Assembly (NCBI RefSeq): GCF_019457515.1
Contig: NZ_CP080421.1
Coordinates: 868,001-932,000 of the forward strand
Origin: Shewanella mesophila
Lineage (GTDB): Bacteria > Pseudomonadota > Gammaproteobacteria > Enterobacterales > Shewanellaceae
Direction of reading: 5' to 3'
DNA length: 64,000 bases
A model generated the notes under the pieces. That model was not told where the DNA came from, made no database searches, and worked only from the letters and a program-made list of their open reading frames with translations. Made by a program: the position numbers and the translations under genes. This document shows positions 1 to 8,452 of this stretch, one piece after another (positions within the stretch are counted from its first letter, which is position 1; each line of letters begins with the position of its first letter).

Positions 1-119
1 CCAAGTTTAATCATGGTTATCTCATTGATTACATTGTTGTTTTATTTGTCGCTATAGATTTTGAACGCGATATATCGCCATTTTGCGAAATATCGCGAAA
101 ATGTAGGTGTTTGAAATGC

Positions 120-142
120 GTTTATTATCCGACTTCAGAACC
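120..142. repeat. possible end of a degraded MITE-like element
   Basis: The stretch reads TTTATTATCC-GACTTCAGAACC and resembles the right terminus of the better-preserved element at 6028-6221 (TTTATTATCC-CGATTTCAGGT). The preceding bases (GTTTGAAATG) also resemble that element's TTTGAGATAC. The other end, if it exists, was not identified, so this may be a fragment or a chance match. Confidence 0.35.
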
Positions 143-143
143 G

Positions 144-1583
144 TTAGCTTGGGCGTTTAATATTAAGTTTCTTCATCCGCGATCTTAACGTACTGGCTGG
201 TAACCCTAGTACACTAGCAGCCCCGTTGGGCCCAGATATCCGCCAATTAAGTTGTTGCAAGGTATGGCGAATATGGGCAGCCTCTGCCTGTTGTAGTGTT
301 TTACCATGGACAATGTTCTCGGTAGAGTTCTCTCCGTGCAGTACGGGGATCTGTAATATCTGTCCTTGGGTCAATATACTTTGGCGTTCGATAATATTTT
401 GCAGTTCTCTCACATTTCCGGGCCAACGATAAGCCATAAGGTTCGATAGGCCACTTTTACAGACACCTTTGATTTTTTTACCTAACTTTTTATTTAGTCC
501 CGTAACGATATGACTTACTAAAGTGGGGATATCGCTGAGTCGTTCTCGCAGCGCAGGAACATGCAGTGGGAAAACATTGAGTCGATAATAGAGATCCATC
601 CGGAATAAGCCTTGCTCAACGCGTTTCTGTAGGTCGTGGTGGGTCGCGGTAACGAGTCGAATATCGACTTTTATAGGAGTACTACTGCCGACGCGTTCAA
701 ACTCCTGTTCCTGTATTACTCGCAGCAGTTTAGATTGTGCTTCAAGGGAAAGCTCTGCGATCTCGTCGAGGAATAGCGTACCTTGGTGGGCGAGTTCAAA
801 TCGACCCTTTCGGCGGCTGGTGGCACCAGTGAAAGCCCCTTTCTCATGACCAAATAGTTCGCTCTCAAGCAGCGCTGGAGAGAAAGCTGCACAGTTAACG
901 CTGACTAGTGGCTTATTGCTGCGGTCACTTAGCCGATGAATATTACGGGCGACCAACTCTTTACCTGTACCGTTTTCACCACTGATCAATACAGTGCTAT
1001 TGGTGTTCGCTACCAACTTTATCTGCTGTATAAGCTTTTGGATCGGTGGGCTTTCGCCCGCAATATTCACGTCTCCCGTATGGCTGGCTAATTCAGTCAA
1101 TAGATAGTCATTTTCGTTGGCCAGTTTTTCCGACAGGGCTTGTACTTGCTCTAACGCTTGGCGTAGTGAGTCTTCGGTTTGTTTTTGAATACTAATGTCA
1201 CGAAATATCGCGACCACACCGATAAGCTCCTGATTTTTATATACGGGTGTCGAAGTGTAATGTACTGGGAAACTGCTGCCATCTTTGCGCCAAAACAGCT
1301 CGTGGCTTATCTCTCTGGCGATCCCATCGTGCAGAGTGTTGTAGATCGGGCACTCTTCTTGAGGATAGTGACTGCCATCGGCATGGCTGTGGTGGTGACA
1401 GTTATGAATATTGGTGCCGAGTAATTCTTGCGCCGTCCAGCCTGTCATGCGCTCTGCCGCTGGGTTGATAAACACGGCATTACCATTTAAATCAAAACCA
1501 TAAATTCCTTCACCCACCGCATTGAGGAGCAGTTTATTCTCTGGGAGAAAGTCCATCTGAGGATCGATTTTCGATGAAGCCAT
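144..1583 (-). CDS. PAS-domain sigma-54-dependent transcriptional activator
   Basis: A 479-residue enhancer-binding protein that would drive open-complex formation at RpoN promoters by ATP hydrolysis. Domain order: PAS sensor (about residues 13-130, ending in the PAC-type run IGVVAIFRDIS), a short coiled-coil linker, then the AAA+ module with Walker A GENGTGKE, the sigma-54-contacting GAFTGA loop, Walker B LFLDEIAEL and the R-finger region. A Fis-type helix-turn-helix ends the protein (NGAASVLGLPASTLRSRMKK). There is no receiver domain, so the signal probably enters through PAS. It reads away from the thioredoxin-like gene upstream on the same strand (about 90 bp gap), which could be co-transcribed. 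Target genes cannot be read here. Family assignment is secure; specific name unknown. Confidence 0.93.
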   Translation of the reverse strand: MASSKIDPQMDFLPENKLLLNAVGEGIYGFDLNGNAVFINPAAERMTGWTAQELLGTNIHNCHHHSHADGSHYPQEECPIYNTLHDGIAREISHELFWRKDGSSFPVHYTSTPVYKNQELIGVVAIFRDISIQKQTEDSLRQALEQVQALSEKLANENDYLLTELASHTGDVNIAGESPPIQKLIQQIKLVANTNSTVLISGENGTGKELVARNIHRLSDRSNKPLVSVNCAAFSPALLESELFGHEKGAFTGATSRRKGRFELAHQGTLFLDEIAELSLEAQSKLLRVIQEQEFERVGSSTPIKVDIRLVTATHHDLQKRVEQGLFRMDLYYRLNVFPLHVPALRERLSDIPTLVSHIVTGLNKKLGKKIKGVCKSGLSNLMAYRWPGNVRELQNIIERQSILTQGQILQIPVLHGENSTENIVHGKTLQQAEAAHIRHTLQQLNWRISGPNGAASVLGLPASTLRSRMKKLNIKRPS

Positions 1584-1674
1584 GGCCGTTATCTCTTTAC
1601 GTTGTAATAAAATACTAGCGTTAGTTTATAATAAGTCACGAGATACCGCGAATTATCAGTAAAAGCATGAGATG

Positions 1675-2211
1675 TTAGTTGCTATCGAGTAGGGAGATAA
1701 CTTGGTGGTAATCAAGCATCCGAGGAAGCACGATGCCATTTGGGTTGCTCGGTGAGTAAATCACATTAAAAGGCACACCAAAGGCATTGTAGTTAGCTAA
1801 AAAGGCTTCAATTTTTGCATTACTGTGAGTTAAGTCGCCGAGCATCAGCACCATGTGGTCACGCTTGAGAAGGTTAACCACGGCTTCTCGATGAAGCACG
1901 CCATCCTTGTTGCCTTTACAGATATTGCACCAATCGGCACTCACATCGACAAATACAGTCTTACCTTGAGAAACTAAGGTGGCGATTTGCTCTTGAGCTA
2001 ACGGTTGCCAAACTAAGCTTTTGTAGGCGTTAATATCTTCCTTGGGGTAAATAAAGTAGGTCACCGCTACATTTATGGTGGTAAAACAAACGAGCAGGAT
2101 CAGCACCGCTAGCGGAATTGGGGCGCCTTTAGCTTTTTTGAACCCTAGAAAAATAATGAGTAGCAAAAGTACAGTTAGAGTGATGCCGCTGACAAGAAGG
2201 ATAGTATTCAT
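1675..2211 (-). CDS. membrane-anchored thioredoxin-fold protein (DsbD C-domain-like)
   Basis: A 178-residue protein with two hydrophobic helices (about 4-24 and 32-55) followed by a periplasmic thioredoxin-like domain. The redox motif is CNIC at residues 95-98 in the context VFVDVSADWCNICKGNK, typical of the C-terminal domain of DsbD-type thiol:disulfide reductases. A later VPFNVIYSP supplies the cis-proline element. It lacks the multi-helix electron-transfer domain of full-length DsbD, so either another membrane partner reduces it or it has a narrow substrate. It lies just upstream of the sigma-54 regulator gene on the same strand. Fold confident, physiological role unknown. Confidence 0.82.
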   Translation of the reverse strand: MNTILLVSGITLTVLLLLIIFLGFKKAKGAPIPLAVLILLVCFTTINVAVTYFIYPKEDINAYKSLVWQPLAQEQIATLVSQGKTVFVDVSADWCNICKGNKDGVLHREAVVNLLKRDHMVLMLGDLTHSNAKIEAFLANYNAFGVPFNVIYSPSNPNGIVLPRMLDYHQVISLLDSN

Positions 2212-2295
2212 AGTGGCCTGAGGGTGTCATAAAGAGTGTCGAAATTTATCTGAGTCTAACAGTTTAAACAAATTTGTTTGCAAATGATGTTTTGC

Positions 2296-2463
2296 CTAGG
2301 GTCTGTTGAACTTTGCTGGCCGAACCCTTCGGGCAGTGTTTGTTGGTCATTTCTGCCGCGTTCTCAGCTTTTCATGTAGAATAACGACACCACAAAGCTT
2401 CTGCCTTGTATAAATAACCAATAATTCGCTGCAAAAACAACCTTAAAAGATCAACTGGCCCTA
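2296..2463. repeat. MITE-like palindromic element, copy 1
   Basis: Imperfect terminal inverted repeats CTAGGGTCTGTTGAACTTTG and (reverse complement of the far end) CTAGGGCCAGTTGATCTTTT bound a 168-bp non-coding element. Its interior (GCCGAACCCTTCGGGCAGTG then TTGTTGGTCA) matches the reverse complement of the element at 7317-7583, so the two are copies of one family in opposite orientation. No transposase is encoded; mobilization in trans is inferred. It occupies much of the 485-bp gap between the thioredoxin-like gene and the LysE exporter. Nothing else was recognised in that gap apart from the exporter's own promoter region. Confidence 0.7.
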
Positions 2464-2696
2464 GCCAGATGAACATTTGTAAGCTGCAGCTCCTTACCAT
2501 TATAAAGTGACAATTCTTATCTCTGGTAATGAGTGCTGCGATACTCGTGAGTTATTGTAAACCGCTATTTTAGTTGAGATAGATATGTCACCTACGGTTG
2601 AGTCGTCAACTATTTTGTTAGCGTTATTTGACTCATATTGAGATTGAGTCGTGTCATAATTAGTGCAATCTAGCGTTAAGCTAAAGAGGAATTATT

Positions 2697-3311
2697 ATGA
2701 GTTTCAGTGCCTGGCTAGGATTGTTGGCCATCTGTTGTTTAGGAGCCATGTCTCCCGGCCCAAGTCTTGCTATGGTAGTGCGTCACACGCTAGGAGGTGG
2801 ACGGGCTAAAGGGATTATTTGTGCTTGGGCGCATTCTATTGGAATCGGCGTTTATGCGCTGGTGACCCTGCTCGGGTTGGCGGTCTTATTAAAGCAAGCT
2901 CCCTTGATTTTTAACGGCATCGCGATATTAGGCGCGCTCTACTTGGCTTATATGGGGGTGCAAGCGCTACGTTCTAAAGGCGGTATGTCTGAAAAACTCG
3001 CGGCAGGCAAAGAGACCGATGCGATCACCGCTGCGCGAGATGGGCTAGCTATCTCACTTTTTAATCCTAAGATCATGCTGTTTTTTTTAGCGCTATTTAG
3101 CCAATTCGTCATGGTTGCCGATGATCTTTTGAGTAAGTCGCTGATCGTGCTTACGCCACTCGTTGTCGATGGCCTTTGGTACACTATTATTGCTTTTTTA
3201 CTTTCGCACCAAGCGGTATTGCCTAAGCTAAAGGAGAAAGCGGTATTGATAGACAAACTTTCGGGGCTGGTGCTTATCGCATTGGCGGTGAGAGTGTTAG
3301 TCACTCTCTAG
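2697..3311 (+). CDS. LysE/RhtB family amino-acid exporter
   Basis: A 204-residue inner-membrane protein with the family signature near the N-terminus (GAMSPGPSLAMVVRH) and about six hydrophobic segments, the usual size and layout for LysE/RhtB exporters. The helix-3 region LFNPKIMLFFLALFSQFV is also typical. The start is supported by AGAGGA seven bases upstream of the ATG. It ends at a shared bidirectional terminator with the DUF3144 gene. Substrate (an amino acid or homoserine-lactone-like metabolite) cannot be told from sequence. A second family member lies at 42428-43021. Confidence 0.9.
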   Translation: MSFSAWLGLLAICCLGAMSPGPSLAMVVRHTLGGGRAKGIICAWAHSIGIGVYALVTLLGLAVLLKQAPLIFNGIAILGALYLAYMGVQALRSKGGMSEKLAAGKETDAITAARDGLAISLFNPKIMLFFLALFSQFVMVADDLLSKSLIVLTPLVVDGLWYTIIAFLLSHQAVLPKLKEKAVLIDKLSGLVLIALAVRVLVTL

Positions 3312-3374
3312 GTTTTAGGCTTGAAGGGGCTTGAGAGCGTCAAATGGCCTAGAGTAGACAGAGCACTAGATACA

Positions 3375-3414
3375 AAAATGCCATCACTTTCCTGAGCGGA
3401 AACGATGGCATTTT
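3375..3414. terminator. bidirectional terminator between LysE and DUF3144 genes
   Basis: An 11-bp perfect stem, AAAATGCCATC paired with GATGGCATTTT, flanks an 18-nt loop. The A-run on one side and T-run on the other let it work on both strands, serving the convergent genes that end at 3311 and 3432. Confidence 0.85.
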
Positions 3415-3431
3415 CTATGAGATCTACAGCC

Positions 3432-3749
3432 TTAACCGTTAAATACTTTTACCGCGTCATCCTGTACAGGTTCGGTTGTTACCGCTGGAGGATTATCGAT
3501 ATGGTCATCTAAGTTATCGTTGAGCATGTCGCGGTATTCTTTACTAAACCACTCCAGTGCATTGTCTTTTTCTGCTTTCAAATCTGCCGATTTTAGTGAT
3601 GCTTCAAATGCATTAAAGCGAGCTGCGGCGAAACGCAGTGCGGTACCGACTTTGCCAACATCTTGTTCTTTACTGCTAAGTTCGTTAGCTAGTGCAATAA
3701 ATTGGTCTGCTATTTGAAAAATAGTGGTTTCTTTTGTTTGTTCTGACAT
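3432..3749 (-). CDS. DUF3144 family protein
   Basis: A 105-residue soluble, acidic, helical protein without signal peptide or membrane segment. The core (FIALANELS, VGTALRFAAARFNAFEAS, WFSKEYRDMLNDNLDDHI) matches what I recall of DUF3144, a small family of unknown function in marine gammaproteobacteria. It converges on the LysE exporter and has its own promoter region. No function is proposed. Confidence 0.75.
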   Translation of the reverse strand: MSEQTKETTIFQIADQFIALANELSSKEQDVGKVGTALRFAAARFNAFEASLKSADLKAEKDNALEWFSKEYRDMLNDNLDDHIDNPPAVTTEPVQDDAVKVFNG

Positions 3750-3884
3750 GCTTTTTGCTCACAAATGAGTGGATGTAATGAACCGATATTAACTTAAATT
3801 AGCCAACAGTGAATCATTGAATTTGGCATTATGGGATCAAAATCGGTTATTCGATGCGACTTGCTGTGCTGATTACAATGGCTA

Positions 3885-4421
3885 CTAGCTATTAGGATCG
3901 CTATCGACGCTCACTTGACCATTGCGAGAGTCGTAGTAAATACTCAAGTTTTGGTTGTCGTTAAAGTTAAAACGACATTGATTAGGTGAAATATAGTTCG
4001 CCTTGTAGTCGGTTTCATCACTACTATTAGAATTTGAGACACCAGGTTCATCGCCTTCAAACAGTGCTTCCCAGACAGAAATGCAGTCTTCCACATTGTC
4101 GAGTTGTGGTGATGCTTCGTCGTCTGTGAAATAGTGTTGAGCAGGCCATCCAGCATCGTTAAAATCCATCTCTCCCGCTTCGGAGCCACCAAAGGTGGGT
4201 AGGTTTTCCGCCGGACCCGATCCTACTCTAGTTGCCCAAACTGCACGAGCTAAGTTAATTCCGGACTTAAATGCTCCACCAGTGGCTTTAACGCTCGAGA
4301 CTTGGGCATCTTGAGATACGTTTAAGAATTTAGGCAGCGCGGTAACGGCGATAATACCTAAAATGATGATCACGACGACAAGCTCAATCAGGGTAAAACC
4401 CCGTTGTGTTGATGTTTTCAT
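3885..4421 (-). CDS. type IV pilin-like / MSHA-type prepilin protein
   Basis: A 178-residue protein with a class III prepilin signal: short basic leader MKTSTQRG followed by FTLIELVVVIIILGII, with Glu at +5 of the mature protein. The peptidase would cut after Gly8 and the hydrophobic helix would hold the protein in the membrane or fibre. The region after it (TALPKFLNVSQDAQVSS) resembles MSHA major and minor pilins. Two cysteines (in the EDCISVW and NQCRFNF contexts) could form the C-terminal disulfide loop. It stands alone here with no assembly genes, so it is an orphan pilin whose machinery is elsewhere. Confidence 0.85.
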   Translation of the reverse strand: MKTSTQRGFTLIELVVVIIILGIIAVTALPKFLNVSQDAQVSSVKATGGAFKSGINLARAVWATRVGSGPAENLPTFGGSEAGEMDFNDAGWPAQHYFTDDEASPQLDNVEDCISVWEALFEGDEPGVSNSNSSDETDYKANYISPNQCRFNFNDNQNLSIYYDSRNGQVSVDSDPNS

Positions 4422-4553
4422 CGATAGGCATGCTCTAATTTATGGGATTGTAGTCAGTATAATCATGCTGGAAACGCTGACGTGGTTATTGTTTCCAAGT
4501 ATGCTTTATCGACTGATTCTAAATGGTTTTAAAATAGAGATAAAGAGAAGGAT

Positions 4554-5222
4554 ATGGAGAATATCGTTAATTGGCGTGACTTTATAAGTCAGCAGTCACA
4601 ACTTGGTTATTTTCATCAGTTGCAAGACTTTGTTGCGGCAGAGCGTGCTAGCGGAAAAGCGATTTATCCCTGTGACGATGAGGTGTTTAGCGCGTTCAAT
4701 CTCACTCCTCTGGATAAGGTGCGTGTCGTTCTCATAGGCCAAGATCCCTATCACGGTGAAGGGCAGGCTCATGGCTTATGTTTTTCGGTGAAACCAGGAG
4801 TAAAAACACCGCCTTCACTGGTTAATATGTACAAGGAGCTGGCGACCGATATTGACGGATTTGAGACGCCAGATCATGGCTATCTGGCCAATTGGGCTAA
4901 GCAAGGGATCTTGATGTTAAACACTGTATTAACCGTAGAAGGCGGGAAGGCTCACTCCCACGCCAAGGCAGGCTGGGAAACTTTTACCGACAATGCGTTA
5001 AAGTTGTTAGATGCACAAGCTAGACCGATCATTTTTGTTTTATGGGGCGGGCATGCGATTAAAAAAGCTAAGTTGGTGACTCAGGCCCATCATCAGGTGA
5101 TATCAGGGCCTCATCCGTCACCTTTATCGGCTTATCGTGGCTTTTTTGGGTGTGGTCACTTCTCGCAAATTAATGAATTGTTATTACAACACGGGGGCTC
5201 GCCTATTGATTGGCAAGTATGA
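4554..5222 (+). CDS. ung: uracil-DNA glycosylase
   Basis: A family 1 UNG of 222 residues that excises uracil from DNA in base excision repair. Visible motifs: the water-activating loop GQDPYHG (Asp64), LLNTVLTVE, and the minor-groove intercalation loop [14 protein letters not shown] with its catalytic histidine. Length and motif order fit full-length bacterial Ung. The ATG follows AGAGAAGG at a good distance. It is divergent from the pilin-like gene and not obviously in an operon. Confidence 0.97.
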   Translation: MENIVNWRDFISQQSQLGYFHQLQDFVAAERASGKAIYPCDDEVFSAFNLTPLDKVRVVLIGQDPYHGEGQAHGLCFSVKPGVKTPPSLVNMYKELATDIDGFETPDHGYLANWAKQGILMLNTVLTVEGGKAHSHAKAGWETFTDNALKLLDAQARPIIFVLWGGHAIKKAKLVTQAHHQVISGPHPSPLSAYRGFFGCGHFSQINELLLQHGGSPIDWQV

Positions 5223-5409
5223 GTCGTATGATTTAATTATTCATACTTGCTGTAACGATGAATCCTCATTATATTCATATAAGTGCGTAACAAAACATTA
5301 ACCTCTGCCGGCATAGGAATACGACTTCGTATAGCTAAAGGGAAGTAGTTAATAGCGTTACTGCTCATTGTTTGATCTTTTGCTATGGAAGCAATATGGC
5401 GGGCTAGAT

Positions 5410-5997
5410 ATGGATATTTGGGTAAAGCGAGGAAAGCTTGTTCGTTGGAATAAGGAGCAGAGAGTGGGGTTTATTGCCCCTGATGACGGTTCTGATGAGC
5501 AGCGTATTTTAGGCATAAACCTTCTCCCCTACGAGCATATGCCTCAAGAAGGGGAGCGCGTAGTCTATCGTCAATGGAAGGATAAGCTTCGCGGGGTAAA
5601 AGTGACCAAGGGTGAAATTGACCTTGGGAATCCCATCAAATTAACCTCACCCTTTGAACCTCAAACTCGGTTTGAAGGATTCCATCGGATAGGTTGGCCG
5701 ATCAAAATAGGTCTAGTGGTTTTGCCGTTAGCCTTAGCCAATCTACTCTACTTAATGGTGATCAATTATGCCCCTGAGGGACAAGCTGATATTCAGCCTC
5801 CCGCTGGACTATTCCCCCCAGGATCAGAATACTATATTGGTAAACAGGATCTTAGCCAGATTGTTTTTGAATGTGATGCTAGGCAGCAATGTTTGCAGAT
5901 GACCTCATGCCAAGAGGCTAAATATTTTATTCGCAACTGCCCAGAGTTTGAAAAAATGGTGGGTGATCTCCCCTGTGAAAAACTATGGTGCAAGTGA
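5410..5997 (+). CDS. cold-shock-domain/single-TM protein of unknown function
   Basis: About 195 residues. The N-terminus (GKLVRWNKEQRVGFIAPDDG) resembles the cold-shock fold with RNP1-like aromatic positions, here with a WNKEQRVGFI variant. A single hydrophobic helix follows (KIGLVVLPLALANLLYLMVI, about residues 103-122), then a cysteine-rich C-terminal domain (six Cys within about 40 residues) that may be extracytoplasmic and disulfide-bonded. A longer open frame begins at 5368, but the ATG at 5410 places the cold-shock strand at the natural N-terminus and I prefer it. Function unknown; a nucleic-acid-binding domain joined to a membrane anchor is the main clue. Confidence 0.7.
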   Translation: MDIWVKRGKLVRWNKEQRVGFIAPDDGSDEQRILGINLLPYEHMPQEGERVVYRQWKDKLRGVKVTKGEIDLGNPIKLTSPFEPQTRFEGFHRIGWPIKIGLVVLPLALANLLYLMVINYAPEGQADIQPPAGLFPPGSEYYIGKQDLSQIVFECDARQQCLQMTSCQEAKYFIRNCPEFEKMVGDLPCEKLWCK

Positions 5998-6027
5998 TCT
6001 TATACTGATTGGTATTACTTTGATTTA

Positions 6028-6221
6028 ACCTGAACTCGGATTAAGAGATGGAATAACGCTAGATGAACTAGCCGTTTTATGCTTATTTCATCTCAAACTT
6101 GTCGTTTGTTTTGATAGCAAGGCGTATTTATGCGTCAATAGCCCGCCTAATGCAAGTAAATCCAACGCAGTTAGCGGAATAAAGGCCTGTTTGAGATACA
6201 TTTATTATCCCGATTTCAGGT
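6028..6221. repeat. MITE-like element with 7-bp target duplication
   Basis: A 194-bp non-coding element with terminal inverted repeats ACCTGAACTCGGATTA (left) and ACCTGAAATCGGGATA (reverse complement of right). It is flanked on both sides by TGATTTA (6021-6027 and 6222-6228), which looks like a target-site duplication. Subterminal arms (CATCTCAAAC and GTTTGAGATA) pair as well. No ORF. It fills most of the 359-bp gap after the cold-shock gene; the rest (6229-6356) holds only the promoter region of the next gene. Confidence 0.72.
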
Positions 6222-6356
6222 TGATTTAATGCAATTGGCAATACTTTAGCTCGTTTGGCAATTGAAGCAAAGTAGGGACTGTTGAATAGTAAAACCGAGA
6301 GAGTGAATTTAGACTAAAATTTGTGGTAACGACAAATAAAGGGTGTTTACCTAACT

Positions 6357-7319
6357 ATGTTGAGTTTCCTTGCTCGTTATCAGTTTTCTAGCGCTAATGA
6401 TCATCGTGTGGCATATACGAGAAAGCGAGGGTGTTATGTTTCTGTCGCGGTGACTCGTGCACTGTTTTGGTATTTAGCCTTGCTCTGTTTGATGTTCTCT
6501 TGTGTCGTTATTGCCAAGTCTCCTCCTATCGGTCCGCTTCACTTAGCCGATGCAAGAAAGGTGTTAGAGCAAGATAAACGGGTGAACTTATTGAGCAGCG
6601 TGTCTAGCGAATACCCACCGTTTTATTCACCAGACATTGCAAGTAATGGTTTAGTTTATCATCTAACAGAGGCTGCATTTCGACATGCAGGGTATTCACT
6701 GTCACATCACTTTTATCCCTTTGCACGTGCTAAGGTCATTATAAAGAGAGGTCTTGCCGATGTGCTCGTGGGTGTTTGGTATCGTGAATCTCGTGAGGCT
6801 TGGATAGCTTTTTCTGATCCCCTGCTGTCAGCCAACATTTTGTTGTACAAGCGTGTGGATTCTCAGATCAATTATAAGAGCATTGAAGATCTCCGTCAGT
6901 ACCATATAGGCGTTGGAAGGGGGTATGCCAACCCTATCGAATTTCAAGATGCTCAACTACAGACGGAAGCTGTAAGTACCGATATTGTCAATCTCAGAAA
7001 ATTATTGGCTGGAAGAATCGACCTAGTGCTGATCAGCGAAGATGTTGCCAACTACTTGATCACTAAAGGAGGCGATGAATTTAAGGGTAAGTTTGAGCCA
7101 ATAGGTGAACCGCTTAGCGTCGAGCAGTTTCATTTAGGGGTATCTCGAAAACTAGCTAACTATCAGCAGATACTCGATGACTTTAATCGCAGTCTGCGCG
7201 AGATGCATCGCAGTGGAGAGGTGCAACGCTTGCTCACTGAGTATGGCTTTGAAACGAATGATTATTGGAAGGAAAAGATAATCTTAGAGGCTCCCCTTAA
7301 GTCTGTGTCAAAACATTAG
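6357..7319 (+). CDS. periplasmic solute-binding protein, SBP_bac_3-like
   Basis: A 320-residue protein of the family-3 extracellular solute-binding fold, with LSSVSSEYPPFYS, GLVYHLTEAAFRHAGY, FARAKVIIKRGLADVLVGVWY and a C-terminal LTEYGF. A hydrophobic signal segment sits unusually deep (about residues 33-52, ending SCVVIA-KS), so translation may start at the GTG near 6450 rather than the first ATG. No ABC permease or ATPase is adjacent. Orphan proteins of this type in Shewanella often act as sensors or have unknown roles. Its TAG stop is also the first three bases of a MITE-like element. Confidence 0.8.
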   Translation: MLSFLARYQFSSANDHRVAYTRKRGCYVSVAVTRALFWYLALLCLMFSCVVIAKSPPIGPLHLADARKVLEQDKRVNLLSSVSSEYPPFYSPDIASNGLVYHLTEAAFRHAGYSLSHHFYPFARAKVIIKRGLADVLVGVWYRESREAWIAFSDPLLSANILLYKRVDSQINYKSIEDLRQYHIGVGRGYANPIEFQDAQLQTEAVSTDIVNLRKLLAGRIDLVLISEDVANYLITKGGDEFKGKFEPIGEPLSVEQFHLGVSRKLANYQQILDDFNRSLREMHRSGEVQRLLTEYGFETNDYWKEKIILEAPLKSVSKH

Positions 7320-7583
7320 GGCCTGTTGATCTTTCGAGGTTATTTTTACAGCGAGTTGTTGGTCATTTTTACCAGGCAGAGACCTTGTTGTGTAGTTATT
7401 CAAAATAAAGAGTCGATAACGCTGTAAAAGTGACCAACAAACCTTGCCCGAAGGGATCGGCTAAAACCGTTTTACTCTTTGATAAATTGCTTTTGCTTAG
7501 ATAGCTAGGCTGCAATCCATTCGCTTCAATTGAAATGCTTTGAACTCGAATAATATTCAACCAGCAGAGATCAACAGGCTCTA
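7317..7583. repeat. MITE-like palindromic element, copy 2
   Basis: A 267-bp element whose terminal inverted repeats are TAGGGCCTGTTGATCTTTC (left) and TAGAGCCTGTTGATCTCTG (reverse complement of right). Internal arms (TACAGCG..TTGTTGGTCA versus TGACCAACAA preceded by CGCTGTA) pair again. It exactly fills the space between two convergent genes: its first TAG is the stop of the solute-binding protein and its last three bases are the reverse-strand TAG stop of fau. The interior is shared with 2296-2463. Confidence 0.72.
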
Positions 7584-8264
7584 GATACTTTTTGATATTG
7601 ATAATACGCCCGATGGCGTTACTATTATCGGCAAGGGAACATCCCAGTGTTGTGTTGGTAGCCTCTCTACCCGTTGACAGTCATGGGCATAGCCAACAGG
7701 TAGCGGGCGTCCGCTGGTTTGCCAATTCGCTAAGGTTCTATCATAGAAGCCACCACCCATCCCCATACGGTTACCTTCATTATCAAAAGCAACTAATGGG
7801 GTGATGATAAGGTCAATTTCACAAGCGCATCTCATCTCGCGTATATCTAACTTAGGTTCCCAAATGCCTAAGCTATTTTTAGTCATTTTTGAGCTCGGTG
7901 TATAAGCTAAAAAGATCAGGTTACCAGCGGTAAAAGGATGCAGTCGCGGTAGATAAACCTCAATCCTCCTTTGCCACAACGCCTCAATAAGTGGTTTTGT
8001 ATCGAGTTCACCATCATTTGTGAGATAGAGCGCCACGCGTTTTGCCCCCTGCTCTAGTATCAAGTTCAAAGCAAGCTTTGATGCTTGGTGAGCAAACTCG
8101 GATTGCGCTTTACTCGATAGCGTGCGCCGAGCCGAGCGCACCTGAGTACGCAGCGCTTTACGGGTCAGTTTGGTCTGCGCATTTTGAATATGAGATGTAG
8201 CCACTGAGTTATCTGTTGTGGGCAATTCTGTTGTTGGCGATAAAGGTGCAGGCGTTGGTTTCAA
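7581..8264 (-). CDS. fau: 5-formyltetrahydrofolate cyclo-ligase
   Basis: A 227-residue enzyme (YgfA/Fau, MTHFS family) that converts 5-formyl-THF to 5,10-methenyl-THF with ATP, keeping the one-carbon folate pool free of the dead-end form. Motifs: RRTLSS near the start of the domain, VALYLTNDGELDTKPLIEALW, and the nucleotide/folate loop GNRMGMGGGFYDRTLA. An N-terminal extension of about 35 residues precedes the core, so a later start is possible. The order zapA-ssrS-fau on one strand is the conserved gammaproteobacterial arrangement and suggests co-transcription with 6S RNA in some conditions, although here several terminators intervene. Confidence 0.93.
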   Translation of the reverse strand: MKPTPAPLSPTTELPTTDNSVATSHIQNAQTKLTRKALRTQVRSARRTLSSKAQSEFAHQASKLALNLILEQGAKRVALYLTNDGELDTKPLIEALWQRRIEVYLPRLHPFTAGNLIFLAYTPSSKMTKNSLGIWEPKLDIREMRCACEIDLIITPLVAFDNEGNRMGMGGGFYDRTLANWQTSGRPLPVGYAHDCQRVERLPTQHWDVPLPIIVTPSGVLSISKSI

Positions 8265-8365
8265 TATGTTACTCCCAGCAATGATGTTTTAGTTTAGCGT
8301 TAGCTGTGAGTGATATTCAATAGATGCTACAGAGATTAACTAGCGAACTTGCCGAGCGGATACAA

Positions 8366-8399
8366 AAAAGGCTAGAAGGAATTATTTACCTTCTAGCTT
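8366..8399 (-). terminator. rho-independent terminator upstream of fau
   Basis: Read on the minus strand: GCTAGAAGG, 9-nt loop, CCTTCTAGCC, then TTTTTT. It lies downstream of the 6S array and would end transcripts entering fau from zapA or ssrS. Its arm TTCTAGC is the unit of the adjacent heptamer repeat. Confidence 0.75.
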
Positions 8400-8432
8400 C
8401 TAGCTTCTAGCTTCTAGCTTCTAGCTTCTAGC
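8391..8432. repeat. heptanucleotide tandem repeat (TTCTAGC)x6
   Basis: Six uninterrupted copies of TTCTAGC run from the right arm of the adjacent terminator hairpin. The unit equals part of that arm, so slippage at the hairpin is a simple origin. It is likely to vary in copy number between strains. Confidence 0.9.
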
Positions 8433-8452
8433 TTAAAGTGTCTCTATTTAAA

